Source: Planctomycetaceae bacterium (GTDB lineage Bacteria > Planctomycetota > Planctomycetia > Planctomycetales > Planctomycetaceae). From it: a stretch of 64,000 bases of DNA. Under the pieces are notes generated by a model, which was given only the letters and a program-made list of their open reading frames with translations, had not been told where the DNA came from and did not search any database. Positions 27,674-36,702 of this stretch are shown here, in pieces (the first letter of the stretch is position 1; every line of letters starts with the position of its first letter). The position numbers and the translations under genes are program-made. The stretch covers positions 1 through 64,000 of the forward strand of contig JABURQ010000154.1 of NCBI GenBank assembly GCA_014762625.1, read 5' to 3'.

Positions 27674-27976
27674 ATGCGCTATCTCATTTTCAGCTTGCTT
27701 TCACTTTCCCTGGCTGTCTCGATCGGCTGTACCCAAGAAGGCACAACGCCCGCTAATTCAGAAGCAGCGACCACCCTCAACACGATTAACGAACATTGCC
27801 CGATCATGGGCGGTGATGTGACTGCCGAAGGAGGCACGGTCGAGTGGAACGGGGAGACGGTAGGCTTCTGTTGCGATGGCTGTAGCGAGAAATGGCAGGC
27901 CCTTTCTGAAGAAGAAAAGAAAGCCGCTCTCGCAAAGGCGGAAGAGGCTCACGAAAGCCACGACTATGAGTCCTAA
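27674..27976 (+). CDS. Small lipoprotein with metal-binding CPIMGG...CCDGC module
   Basis: A 100-residue lipoprotein beginning at ATG 27674 (AAAAGG upstream). Lipobox VSIGC (about residue 19) follows a short signal. The module CPIMGGDVTAEGG...FCCDGCSEKW is a YHS/TRASH-like metal site; the end is Glu/His-rich (AEEAHESHDYES). It lies 217 bases before the CusB start and probably delivers metal to the adaptor, although no experiment supports that here. Confidence 0.75.
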   Translation: MRYLIFSLLSLSLAVSIGCTQEGTTPANSEAATTLNTINEHCPIMGGDVTAEGGTVEWNGETVGFCCDGCSEKWQALSEEEKKAALAKAEEAHESHDYES

Positions 27977-28006
27977 TGCCTAACCCCTGCTTCCCGAAGA
28001 AAGCGG

Positions 28007-28059
28007 CTGGTCGCAGTGGCCGATGGCACGGTTCCCACTTTGTCACCTGCTGCGACCAG
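28007..28059 (-). repeat. Copy C of the GGGAACCGTGCC hairpin element
   Basis: Arms CTGGTCGCAG and CTGCGACCAG (28007-28016 and 28050-28059) give a 10-bp stem. The core GGGAACCGTGCC, read on the minus strand, is at 28036-28025 inside it. It lies between two plus-strand genes, with no minus-strand gene downstream nearby, so a simple promoter role is unlikely at this copy. Confidence 0.55.
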
Positions 28060-28192
28060 TCCGCCCTTCAGAGCCGAGGTAATAATCATACACAAAGCCG
28101 ATGCCTCGCTTTGAATTAACTCCTCAATCAGCGAGGAGTTCGTGCGATTCCATCTCATTCTGTCCACGCGCTAATTACGGCGAGATTACATT

Positions 28193-30271
28193 ATGAATGC
28201 AGCGACAACGTCATCCGAAAATCAACGGGCAGATCAATCGGAAGCCACTTCTGAGTCGAAGGCAAAACCGAAACGGTGGTGGATTCGCCAACTGTTGGCG
28301 TTCTTCTTATTCGTTGCAGCGGGGATCGTTCTGATCGGAGCAGTCGGTTTCGCCCAGCGATCTGGCTGGTTTCAAGCACCGTCATCAGGCATCTTAATGG
28401 GACCATCGACGACCAACAAATCGGACGCGATTCACACTTGCCCCATGCATCCGCAAATTCGCCAACCGGGACCGGGCAAGTGTCCAATCTGCGGAATGGC
28501 ACTCGTACCGGCCTCTGCGGGGAGTGATGCCAACGTCGATGAACTGGCCGTGAATATCGAACCAACTGCGCGGCGATTGGCCAACATTGAAACCGCTGAA
28601 GTGAAGGGCGAGACCGTCGTTTCGACCATCGAAACAATCGGAGAGATTGCCATCGATGAGAGTCGCATGTCGACGATTCCCTCGTACATCAATGGTCGCA
28701 TCGAAGAATTGTTTGCGGACTACACCGGAGTGAAGGTTACCAAAGGCGATCATCTCGCTGTTGTCTACAGTCCGGAATTGTACTCTGCCCAAGTTGAGTA
28801 CTTGGAAAGTCGAAAAGCTATTTCTAGTACGACTCCTCCGTCTCTTCAAGCTGTCAGGCAAGCACAGGAAAAACTTGCAGCCAATTCGCGACAGCGTCTG
28901 GTGGAACTCGGCTTGAACGAAGAACAGATCAAAACTCTCGAAGAAACCGGCGAAGCCAAGTCTCGTCTGACAATTTATTCAACGGTTGGCGGGACGGTTA
29001 TCGAGAAGATGGCCATGGAGGGAAAATACGTCAAAGCGGGTGAGCCGATCTATCGCATCGCTGACTTGTCGACAGTGTGGCTGATGCTTGAACTCTATCC
29101 CGAAGACGCCTCGCGCATTCGCTTTGGCCAGCGGGTTGATGCAGTGCTGCCGTCACTGCCGGGTGAAGTCTTTGAAGGGCGGGTGGCGTTCATCGATCCG
29201 GTCGTCAATGAGAAACAGCGCACGGTCGGAGTTCGGGTTGAGTTCATGAATGAAGACGGTCGCCTGCGTCCAGGAGACTATGCGACGGCCAAGATTTATC
29301 TCCCCATCGGTCAACAGGGTGAGGTCTACGATGCCGATCTTGCAAACAAATGGATCAGTCCGATGCATCCTCAGATTATTCGCGATGAATCAGGTGAATG
29401 CCCCATCTGCGGAATGGATCTCGTGCCCACTGAACACTATGGCTATTCGGACACTCCCGTTGAGCAACCGGAGTCACTCAACGTTCCTCGATCCGCCGTA
29501 TTGATGGCGGGAAACCACAGCGTGGTGTATGTCGAAACTGATCCCGGACGATTCGAGATTCGTCCGGTGACTTTGGGACCGCTCCTCAAGGACAAAGCCG
29601 TCATTCTTTCCGGTCTCAAACAAAACGAAAAAGTGGCGACTGCCGGCAACTTCCTGATCGACTCGCAAATGCAACTCGCCGGGAAGCCAAGTTTGATCGA
29701 TCCTACGAGAGCAATCATTGCTCAACGTGAGCGAAAAACACCGCTCGAGTTTGAGAACATTGATGTGCAATCGGTAGCCGGTGAAGTCGGTGAAACACTT
29801 AGCCAGCTGTATAACGCCTACTTTGCAATTCAAAAGTTGTTGGCAAACGACAAGAAACCAGACGAAAAGAACGCTCAGACGCTCCACAAACGAGCTGTCG
29901 AACTTGCTGCAATCGCCGATTTTTCTGACGAGGTGCGAGAGCAATTTGAAGTGATCGCCAAGCATAGCGAGCACCTGCATCATATGAGTCTGGAAAAGGC
30001 ACGTCTCGAAGCATTTCGGCCAATCAGTCACGCTGTCGTTAATCTGGCAGCACATGTTCGTAGTGACGCTGCAAAGCAGGAATTCTCTCACATGTTCTGT
30101 CCCATGGTCAAAGGAGGCGGTGGCGACTGGCTGCAAGCCAACAATGAATTGAAGAACCCCTACTGGGGGAGCCAGATGCTGACCTGTGGGGAATTCGTTC
30201 AGGAGTTACCCACGATTGGTGCGGTCGCTGATGAGGTACAGGAAGATCCTTCAGTTGAAAGTGACAAATAG
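28193..30271 (+). CDS. cusB: CusB-like RND efflux adaptor with two HMBD modules and DUF3347
   Basis: A 692-residue membrane-fusion protein of a copper/silver pump. An N-terminal anchor (about 32-55) is followed by HMBD 1 (CPMHPQIRQPGPGKCPICGM, about 82-105), the hairpin/lipoyl/beta-barrel core, then HMBD 2 (SPMHPQI...[10 protein letters not shown], about 388-410) placed within the core, and a DUF3347 helical domain (about 530-680) rich in His/Met/Cys. Such modules receive Cu(I)/Ag(I) and pass it to CusA. It is 3 bases upstream of CusA, so the two are co-transcribed. Longer than the classic roughly 400-residue CusB. Confidence 0.95.
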   Translation: MNAATTSSENQRADQSEATSESKAKPKRWWIRQLLAFFLFVAAGIVLIGAVGFAQRSGWFQAPSSGILMGPSTTNKSDAIHTCPMHPQIRQPGPGKCPICGMALVPASAGSDANVDELAVNIEPTARRLANIETAEVKGETVVSTIETIGEIAIDESRMSTIPSYINGRIEELFADYTGVKVTKGDHLAVVYSPELYSAQVEYLESRKAISSTTPPSLQAVRQAQEKLAANSRQRLVELGLNEEQIKTLEETGEAKSRLTIYSTVGGTVIEKMAMEGKYVKAGEPIYRIADLSTVWLMLELYPEDASRIRFGQRVDAVLPSLPGEVFEGRVAFIDPVVNEKQRTVGVRVEFMNEDGRLRPGDYATAKIYLPIGQQGEVYDADLANKWISPMHPQIIRDESGECPICGMDLVPTEHYGYSDTPVEQPESLNVPRSAVLMAGNHSVVYVETDPGRFEIRPVTLGPLLKDKAVILSGLKQNEKVATAGNFLIDSQMQLAGKPSLIDPTRAIIAQRERKTPLEFENIDVQSVAGEVGETLSQLYNAYFAIQKLLANDKKPDEKNAQTLHKRAVELAAIADFSDEVREQFEVIAKHSEHLHHMSLEKARLEAFRPISHAVVNLAAHVRSDAAKQEFSHMFCPMVKGGGGDWLQANNELKNPYWGSQMLTCGEFVQELPTIGAVADEVQEDPSVESDK

Positions 30272-30274
30272 ATT

Positions 30275-33200
30275 ATGCTCACTGCAATCATACGTTTCTG
30301 TACTCGCGAGCGCATTGTTGTCTTCATACTGACATGCGTGGCGGTTGCGTTTGGAATCTATTCAACGCGTGAAGTTCCGATCGATGCGATTCCGAACATT
30401 GGAGAGAATCAGGTCATCGTCTTCACTGCTTGGCCAGGCCGCTCACCCAAAGATGTCGAAGATCAGGTCACCTATCCGCTCTCGGTTGCCCTACTAGCTG
30501 TTCCGAATGCGGAAAGTGTTCGCGGGAAGAGTTTGTTCGGATATAGCTTTGTTCAAGTGACATTCTCCGACGACACAGACTTTTATTGGGCGCGTTCGCG
30601 TGTCTCGGAACAACTCGGTACAGCAACTTCAGTTCTTCCGGAAGGAGTCGTGCCGACGTTGGGACCAGACGCCACCGGTCTAGGCCAGGTGTACTATTAC
30701 ACGCTCGAACCACCCCCAGGGATGAACCTCGCGGAGTTGCGAAGTCTCCAGGACTTCGTGGTGAAGTATGAACTGCAAGCCGTCCCTGGAGTGAGTGAAG
30801 TCGCCAGCGTCGGGGGGTATGTCCGCCAGTATCAGATTGAGGTCGATCCCGACAAGCTTCGCTTTCACGATGTCCCCCTCGATCAGCTCATCGCTGCCGT
30901 CAAAGATTCCAACATTGACGTGGGGGCCAAAACGGTCGAATCGGCTGGAATGGAATTCATTATCCGTGGACGGGGCTTCATTGGTGCCGATCAGGACGTT
31001 TCCAAAGCAGTTGAAGATATCGAGAAGACGGTTGTCATTTCGCGGGACGGAATTCCCGTTCGAATTCGTGATCTGGGTGTCGTTCAACTGGGACCAGATT
31101 TTCGACGCGGCGCTATCGATCTCAATGGAACCGAAGCCGTCGGCGGCGTTGTCGTCATGCGTTATGGAGAAAATCCTCGCAAAGTCATTGAGAACATCAA
31201 AGCCAAGATTGCTCAACTCGAACCGAGTTTAGACGGCGTCACAATTCGTGGCATTTACGATCGTACTGATCTTGTTGAAGAGACAGTCACAACGTTAACC
31301 GATGCGCTCACCGAAGAGATCGTGATCACTGCGGTGGTGATCCTCCTATTTTTACTTCACGTTCGAGCCAGTATCGTCGTCGCGGTCACTTTGCCTGTTG
31401 CCGTTCTTCTGGCGTTCATCGCAATGAATGTTTTTGGAATCGATGCCAACATCATGTCCCTGGCGGGGATTGCAATTGCGATTGGCACAATGGTTGACAT
31501 GGGGATCATTGTTTCGGAGACGATCTATGATCAACTGGCAGAGTGGGAATCAAATGGACGAAAGGGGGGAGAGTCACAGCGAGTTGATGTGATTATTTCT
31601 GCGGCGGGAGAAGTGGCTCCCGCGGTGTTGACCGCGGTCACAACCACCGTTGTCAGCTTCCTTCCGGTTTTCATGCTGACCGGACGCGACTACCGGTTGT
31701 TTGCCCCCTTGGCATGGACGAAGACGTTTTCCCTTGTGGCGGCGCTCATTGTCGCCGTGACCCTCGTTCCATTTTTGAGTCGACTCTTATTGTCGTCGAG
31801 TCGAATGAAACTCAACACGCGACTTATTGGTACCGCAACGCTTTCGTTGATTGCAGGGTTGTCGTGCTGGTTTCTCTGGGGAGCGAGATTAGCCGAGCGG
31901 CTTCCCATTGGATTATCTTTGACGACAGCTCTGGCTGTCGTGCTCGGCGCACTGTTCGGATATTGGATCCTGAGCGAGCGACTGAGACCGGTCGATGAGA
32001 ATCCTGTCAGCCGCTTCATCCTTTGGGTCTATGAACCTCTCCTACGATTTTTCCTCAGACGCAAAGCCATTTTCTTGATCCTTCCAACAACCGTCGTGCT
32101 CTTGGGGTTGGGGGCGTGGTTTGGGCTCAACACGGTCTTCCGCCCTTTCGAATCGGTGGCGAGTCGCTTGGGCGCGGATATGAATCAGGTGCCAGGTTAT
32201 GTCAAGTTCAAGCATGTGTTTACTGGACTCGAATCCGACGACTGGATAGCGCTTGATGAAGGCAGCTGGTTCTATATGCCGACTCTCTACCCAGCCGCGA
32301 GCTTTTCCCAGGCAATGGAAGTTCTGCAAACGCAGGACGCGCTCATTAAAGAGATTCCGGAAGTCGAAAATGTCCTCGGAAAGATTGGCCGCGTGGAATC
32401 CGCCCTCGATCCGGCACCGGCCGCCATGATCGAAACCTATGTCATGCTCAAGCCGCAAGAAGAGTGGCGGGAAGGGATGACGTCGCAAGCAATCTGGAGT
32501 CAGATCAACTCCGTGGCAACGCTTCCCGGTGTTACGCAGGCGTCACCATTGCAACCAATTGAAGGTCGGGTGGTGATGTTGCAAAGCGGGATCAAAGCGT
32601 CGATGGCGATCCGTATTTTCGGAGACAGCTTGGAGGGTCTCGCGGAAGCATCCTTCAAAGTTGCTGACCAACTCAAAACAGTGCCACAGGTCGATGCCGG
32701 GACAGTCAACCCTGATATCGTCTTGGGTAAGCCATACATTGAATTTGAAGTCGACCGTGAAATGGCGGCTCGCTATGGCATGTCCACAATGATGGTCAAT
32801 CAGATTATTGAGACCGCTTTGGGGGGAATGAATCTGACCAAAACAGTGGAAGGCCGCGAACGATACCCCATTCGAGTTCGCTATCAGAGAAATCTCAGAG
32901 AACGCATCGATGAACTGGGACGGCTGCCGGTGGTCACGCATTCGGGAGAAACGGTTCCGTTAAATCTGTTAGCCAAAATGACCACCACATGGGGACCGGG
33001 AGTCATCAACAGCGAAGACGCGAGGCTCGTCGCACATGTTTCATTCGCTCCATCGGGAATGGTCGGCGATCTCGAAACGGTGCAAGCGGTTGAAGCATCG
33101 CTACGAGAAGCTCAAACAAATGAACAACTCGATCTCCCTGCTGGGTACGCTCTCAAACCGGTCGGCTCATTTCAAAATCAGATTGAAGCGAACCAACGTT

Positions 33201-33784
33201 TGCTGTGGGTGATCCCCTTAGTCATTCTGACCAATCTGTTCATAATCTATTTACAGTTCCGGCATCTGCCAGTCACTCTGGCGGTCTTCGCAGGGATACC
33301 CGTTGCCTTTGCTGGAGGAATGATCATGCTGGCAATCAACGGGATCGAAATCAATACAGCGGTCTGGGTTGGGTTCATCGCATTGTTTGGGATCGCCGTC
33401 GACGATGGAGTCGTGATGGCGACTTACCTTGATCAAGTCTTCACGCGCAAACAGCTACGAACCATTGAAGACATCCGGAATGCGACGGTCCTAGCTGGCA
33501 TGAAACGGATTCGTCCGTGCCTCATGACGACGTTTACGACGGTCATCGCCTTACTTCCAGTGCTCACTTCGACCGGCCGCGGAGCCGATGTCGCCAAAGC
33601 GATGGCCTGGCCCGTTTTCGGCGGTATGGTTGTCGCGTTACTCACTCTGTTCGTTGTCCCGGTTGTCTTTTGCGGATTCAAAGAACTCAAAATGAACCTC
33701 GGCCTGCACGACCGACATTGGGAGGGAATTGAATCTTTCGAAACTCAATCGAGCGAAGACAAGGCAAGTCCGGCAGTTTCGTAG
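30275..33784 (+). CDS. cusA: CusA-like RND copper/silver efflux pump, copy 1
   Basis: A 1169-residue inner-membrane RND permease with two large periplasmic loops and 12 helices. Helix 4 contains IAIAIGTMVDMGII with the proton-relay Asp near residue 407; helix 10 contains IAVDDGVVMATY. The pore region RVVMLQSGIKASMAIRIFGD carries Met residues at positions expected for the CusA metal path. It shares close similarity over its whole length with the second copy at 36702-40205, so they arose by duplication. A 13-bp hairpin follows the stop. Confidence 0.95.
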   Translation: MLTAIIRFCTRERIVVFILTCVAVAFGIYSTREVPIDAIPNIGENQVIVFTAWPGRSPKDVEDQVTYPLSVALLAVPNAESVRGKSLFGYSFVQVTFSDDTDFYWARSRVSEQLGTATSVLPEGVVPTLGPDATGLGQVYYYTLEPPPGMNLAELRSLQDFVVKYELQAVPGVSEVASVGGYVRQYQIEVDPDKLRFHDVPLDQLIAAVKDSNIDVGAKTVESAGMEFIIRGRGFIGADQDVSKAVEDIEKTVVISRDGIPVRIRDLGVVQLGPDFRRGAIDLNGTEAVGGVVVMRYGENPRKVIENIKAKIAQLEPSLDGVTIRGIYDRTDLVEETVTTLTDALTEEIVITAVVILLFLLHVRASIVVAVTLPVAVLLAFIAMNVFGIDANIMSLAGIAIAIGTMVDMGIIVSETIYDQLAEWESNGRKGGESQRVDVIISAAGEVAPAVLTAVTTTVVSFLPVFMLTGRDYRLFAPLAWTKTFSLVAALIVAVTLVPFLSRLLLSSSRMKLNTRLIGTATLSLIAGLSCWFLWGARLAERLPIGLSLTTALAVVLGALFGYWILSERLRPVDENPVSRFILWVYEPLLRFFLRRKAIFLILPTTVVLLGLGAWFGLNTVFRPFESVASRLGADMNQVPGYVKFKHVFTGLESDDWIALDEGSWFYMPTLYPAASFSQAMEVLQTQDALIKEIPEVENVLGKIGRVESALDPAPAAMIETYVMLKPQEEWREGMTSQAIWSQINSVATLPGVTQASPLQPIEGRVVMLQSGIKASMAIRIFGDSLEGLAEASFKVADQLKTVPQVDAGTVNPDIVLGKPYIEFEVDREMAARYGMSTMMVNQIIETALGGMNLTKTVEGRERYPIRVRYQRNLRERIDELGRLPVVTHSGETVPLNLLAKMTTTWGPGVINSEDARLVAHVSFAPSGMVGDLETVQAVEASLREAQTNEQLDLPAGYALKPVGSFQNQIEANQRLLWVIPLVILTNLFIIYLQFRHLPVTLAVFAGIPVAFAGGMIMLAINGIEINTAVWVGFIALFGIAVDDGVVMATYLDQVFTRKQLRTIEDIRNATVLAGMKRIRPCLMTTFTTVIALLPVLTSTGRGADVAKAMAWPVFGGMVVALLTLFVVPVVFCGFKELKMNLGLHDRHWEGIESFETQSSEDKASPAVS

Positions 33785-33787
33785 CAT

Positions 33788-33820
33788 CGAATTTGCTGAC
33801 GGGCGATGTCAGCAAATTCG
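33788..33820. terminator. Hairpin terminator after cusA copy 1
   Basis: A 13-bp inverted repeat, CGAATTTGCTGAC/GTCAGCAAATTCG, with loop GGGCGAT, starts 4 bases after the cusA stop and is followed by TCTTG. It can end the first efflux operon. Confidence 0.65.
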
Positions 33821-33891
33821 TCTTGAGTCATTTCAATATTTATCCGATAAGTTCAATAGTTCAATTCATACATTCCCACTGCATGCTTCAA

Positions 33892-34341
33892 ATGTCTTCA
33901 CCATTCCGCACATCGCTGTTGACCGCGTTCCTCGCGGTCGCGCAACTCCTGAGCAGCATGACTGTTCAGGCGATGGCAGATGTGTCGGCAGCGAATTGTT
34001 GTTGCTGTTCGGACGGCGCCAGATCGTCTGGGAACTGCTGTTGCTCTACGCAGTTTGAGAAACACGGAAAAGAATCGTGCTGCAATTCGATTTCTGAAAA
34101 AAATGTCATCTGCGCTCCGAGCTGTGATTGCGGGTGCCAGCATCGGCCCCAGCCTGAAGCGCCAGCTCGACCGATGAATTTGTGGGAATCACTGACTTTG
34201 CTGACGCCTTGCCATTCGGTGACGCAAGCTGATGTCGCCTCGACTCAAGAACGAGGACGTTTCATCGCAGCGACAGTCATCCCGTGTTCTTTTCACGACG
34301 GGATTCCAACTCACATGATCACTGCCGCCTGGTTGCTGTAG
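33892..34341 (+). CDS. Cys-rich exported protein heading the second CusBA cluster
   Basis: About 149 residues from ATG 33892 (MSSPFRTSLL); an ATG three codons earlier (33883) is also possible. A signal peptide (about 1-28) precedes NCCCCSDGA, GNCCCSTQF, SCCNS and PSCDCGCQHRP, an exceptional density of Cys pairs. The C-terminus ends TAAWLL. It has the same plan as the Cys-rich proteins at 9679-10128 and 26981-27427. Likely binds Cu(I)/Ag(I) or other soft ions outside the membrane. Confidence 0.65.
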   Translation: MSSPFRTSLLTAFLAVAQLLSSMTVQAMADVSAANCCCCSDGARSSGNCCCSTQFEKHGKESCCNSISEKNVICAPSCDCGCQHRPQPEAPARPMNLWESLTLLTPCHSVTQADVASTQERGRFIAATVIPCSFHDGIPTHMITAAWLL

Positions 34342-34662
34342 AAGACCTCTCTCGCGTCTTTGCTGATTTGCATGACCAGTCACACTTTGCATCGATCATG
34401 TGTGATTCTTTGATCGAAATGAATGTCTTGGCTGCTCAGTCACTTCCTGACCGGCCTTTTGTCTCGCAGACGAACATTGTGAGTCGACTGATCATTTCGG
34501 CAAATAATTCTCAGACGCGTCAAATCCTCTCTATCGAAAGACTCCGTTGAAAGCGTTCTTTCCAAGAACGCCGGACATCTCTCTCGATTGCTTTGTCGTC
34601 AAATTTCTCTCGCCGTCATGGAAGTCGGTGATTCCATTGAAGGGTTTGTCGAGGTGACTGCC
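34342..34662. other. Leader region without a recognisable gene
   Basis: 321 bases between the Cys-rich gene and the second CusB start. A strong GAGGTGA ribosome-binding site at about 34651 belongs to CusB. No hairpin or repeat core was seen. Confidence 0.45.
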
Positions 34663-36702
34663 ATGTCAGATTCTGATGCTAATTTACAACAGAGCGATCC
34701 GGGAATGGACTCCGGACGTTCTGCAAATCAACCTGATACAAAGGAAAAGCGGCATCTTCCCGATTCACGGGCAAGACCAACTGCGAGATCGTCACAGAGG
34801 CGTATCTGGGCGGTCCTGAAGTTCATGTTGCCGTCTGTTCTCTTATTTGTTTCCGGAACCGGACTTCTCGGTTTGCTCGGGATCGCACAGCGAGTCGGTT
34901 GGATCACATCGGGAACTGTCGCAACAACTGACGCGGGCGGTTCCTCGTCTGCGGGAAGCGTTGATTACATCTGTCCGATGATGTGTACGCCGCCGCAAAA
35001 GGAACCTGGCCGTTGTCCGGTGTGTGCGATGGAACTGGTCCCGGCGTCTGCTGGCGGAGGCGGAGACGAGCGATCGGTGGTTGTTGATCCCGCTTCGCGT
35101 CGTGTGGCGAACATCCAAACCGTGGCTGTTCAGCGGGTGGCGATGACTCGTACGATTCGCGCTGTGGGAGAAATTCAATACGACGAAAGTTCACTGAAAA
35201 CGATATCGGCCTATTCCGATGGGCGTTTCGACAAGTTGTACGTCGACTACACCGGTGCCGTCGTTGAAGCAGGCGACCGTCTGGCTTCGTTCTACTCCCC
35301 CGAGCTGTATTCTGCTCAAGTGGAATATGTTGAGGCAGCCAAAGCTGTGAAACGTCAGACGTCTCAAAACCTGGCCTCGGTCGCTGAAGCGAATCGTCGC
35401 ATGCTGGAGAATGTTCGTCAGCGGCTCATCGAACTGGGAATGTCAGAGACACAAGTCAAGCATCTCGCCACCACCGGCGTTCCTCAGAGCCGTCTGGATA
35501 TCATTGCTCCCATGAGTGGAACAGTGATTGAGAAAGTTGCTGTCGAAGGAGAATACGCGAAGGAAGGGCAAGCGATCTTCCGGTTGGCCAATCTTTCGCG
35601 AGTGTGGCTTGTTCTCAAGCTGTTCCCCGAAGATGCCGCGTCCATTCGATATGGGCAGCGTGTGAAAGCGAGGGTCAAGTCCCTTTCAGGAAGAGTCTTC
35701 ATTGGCCGTGTTGCATTTGTTGATCCGGAAGTCGATCAGAAATCCCGAACTGTCGAAGTGAGAGTCGTCGTCGAGAACGAGGACGGGCAATTGCGGATCG
35801 GTGACTACGCGAAAGCTGAGATCGAGGTTCCCCTTTCGAGCTCAAATGGAAGCGACCTCGTTTACGATCCTGAGCTAGCGAACAAATGGATCAGCCCACG
35901 GCATCCGCACATCATTTCTGACAAGCCGGGTGAATGTCCTCTCTGTGATACCAGTCTCGTTCCCGCTTCCGACTTCGGATTTACGGACCAGCTGCATCAG
36001 CGAGCATCCGCGACAGTGATCCCGCGAAATGCTCTGTTGATGGCGGCGGGACAGAGTGTTGTTTACGTGGAAACTGATCCAGGTCGTTTTGAAATTCGTC
36101 GAGTACAGACGGGTTCTTCTTCCGGGGAGAATGTCGTGATTGTCAAAGGACTGGCCGAAGGTGAACTGGTGGCGACCAATGGAAACTTTCTGCTCGATTC
36201 GCAGATGCAATTGGCCGGCAATCCGTCACTTATTGATCCCCTGCGGGCGCCCGAGCCGCTGGAAATGGTTCCCGGCTTCGAAGCCTCCATGCTCGCTGAG
36301 ATTCGCCAACTTCCTGAAGGAGATCAAAAGGTGGTCCATGCACAAATGATCTGTCCGATTACTGAGATGAAACTCGGATCGATGGGAGTTCCACAAAAGG
36401 TCATGGTGAAAGGACAACCTGTCTTCATCTGTTGTGAGGGGTGTCGAGAGGGCCTTCTTGAAGAACCTGATACCAACCTCAGAAAACTTGAAGAGTATCG
36501 GACGAATTTAGAGTCGGGGATGCAAAGGGAACAAGCAACGCTCCCCGATCTACCCTCTATGGGAGCAATGACGCCGCTGACTCCTGGCAGTGACTTGCCT
36601 CCCATGGGGGTGATGACACCGATTTCTCCGAATTCGGGACAACGAGTCTTGCAGGAGCTTCGATCAGCTGAGGCGGAGGCAGACGCAGGGAGGGCACGAT
36701 AA
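34663..36702 (+). CDS. cusB: CusB-like RND efflux adaptor with variant HMBD modules and C-terminal CP...CCxGC module
   Basis: 679 residues starting at ATG 34663 (GAGGTGA 7 bases upstream); the frame stays open upstream. After a membrane anchor, HMBD 1 is altered: CPMMCTPPQKEPGRCPVCAM replaces CPMHPQI. The second reads SPRHPHI...CPLCDTSLVP, losing the Met of CPMHP and of CGM. A C-terminal module CPITEMKLGSMGVP...ICCEGC replaces the DUF3347 of the first copy. The changes suggest different metal binding from copy 1. TAATG overlap with the downstream CusA start shows tight coupling. Confidence 0.93.
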   Translation: MSDSDANLQQSDPGMDSGRSANQPDTKEKRHLPDSRARPTARSSQRRIWAVLKFMLPSVLLFVSGTGLLGLLGIAQRVGWITSGTVATTDAGGSSSAGSVDYICPMMCTPPQKEPGRCPVCAMELVPASAGGGGDERSVVVDPASRRVANIQTVAVQRVAMTRTIRAVGEIQYDESSLKTISAYSDGRFDKLYVDYTGAVVEAGDRLASFYSPELYSAQVEYVEAAKAVKRQTSQNLASVAEANRRMLENVRQRLIELGMSETQVKHLATTGVPQSRLDIIAPMSGTVIEKVAVEGEYAKEGQAIFRLANLSRVWLVLKLFPEDAASIRYGQRVKARVKSLSGRVFIGRVAFVDPEVDQKSRTVEVRVVVENEDGQLRIGDYAKAEIEVPLSSSNGSDLVYDPELANKWISPRHPHIISDKPGECPLCDTSLVPASDFGFTDQLHQRASATVIPRNALLMAAGQSVVYVETDPGRFEIRRVQTGSSSGENVVIVKGLAEGELVATNGNFLLDSQMQLAGNPSLIDPLRAPEPLEMVPGFEASMLAEIRQLPEGDQKVVHAQMICPITEMKLGSMGVPQKVMVKGQPVFICCEGCREGLLEEPDTNLRKLEEYRTNLESGMQREQATLPDLPSMGAMTPLTPGSDLPPMGVMTPISPNSGQRVLQELRSAEAEADAGRAR

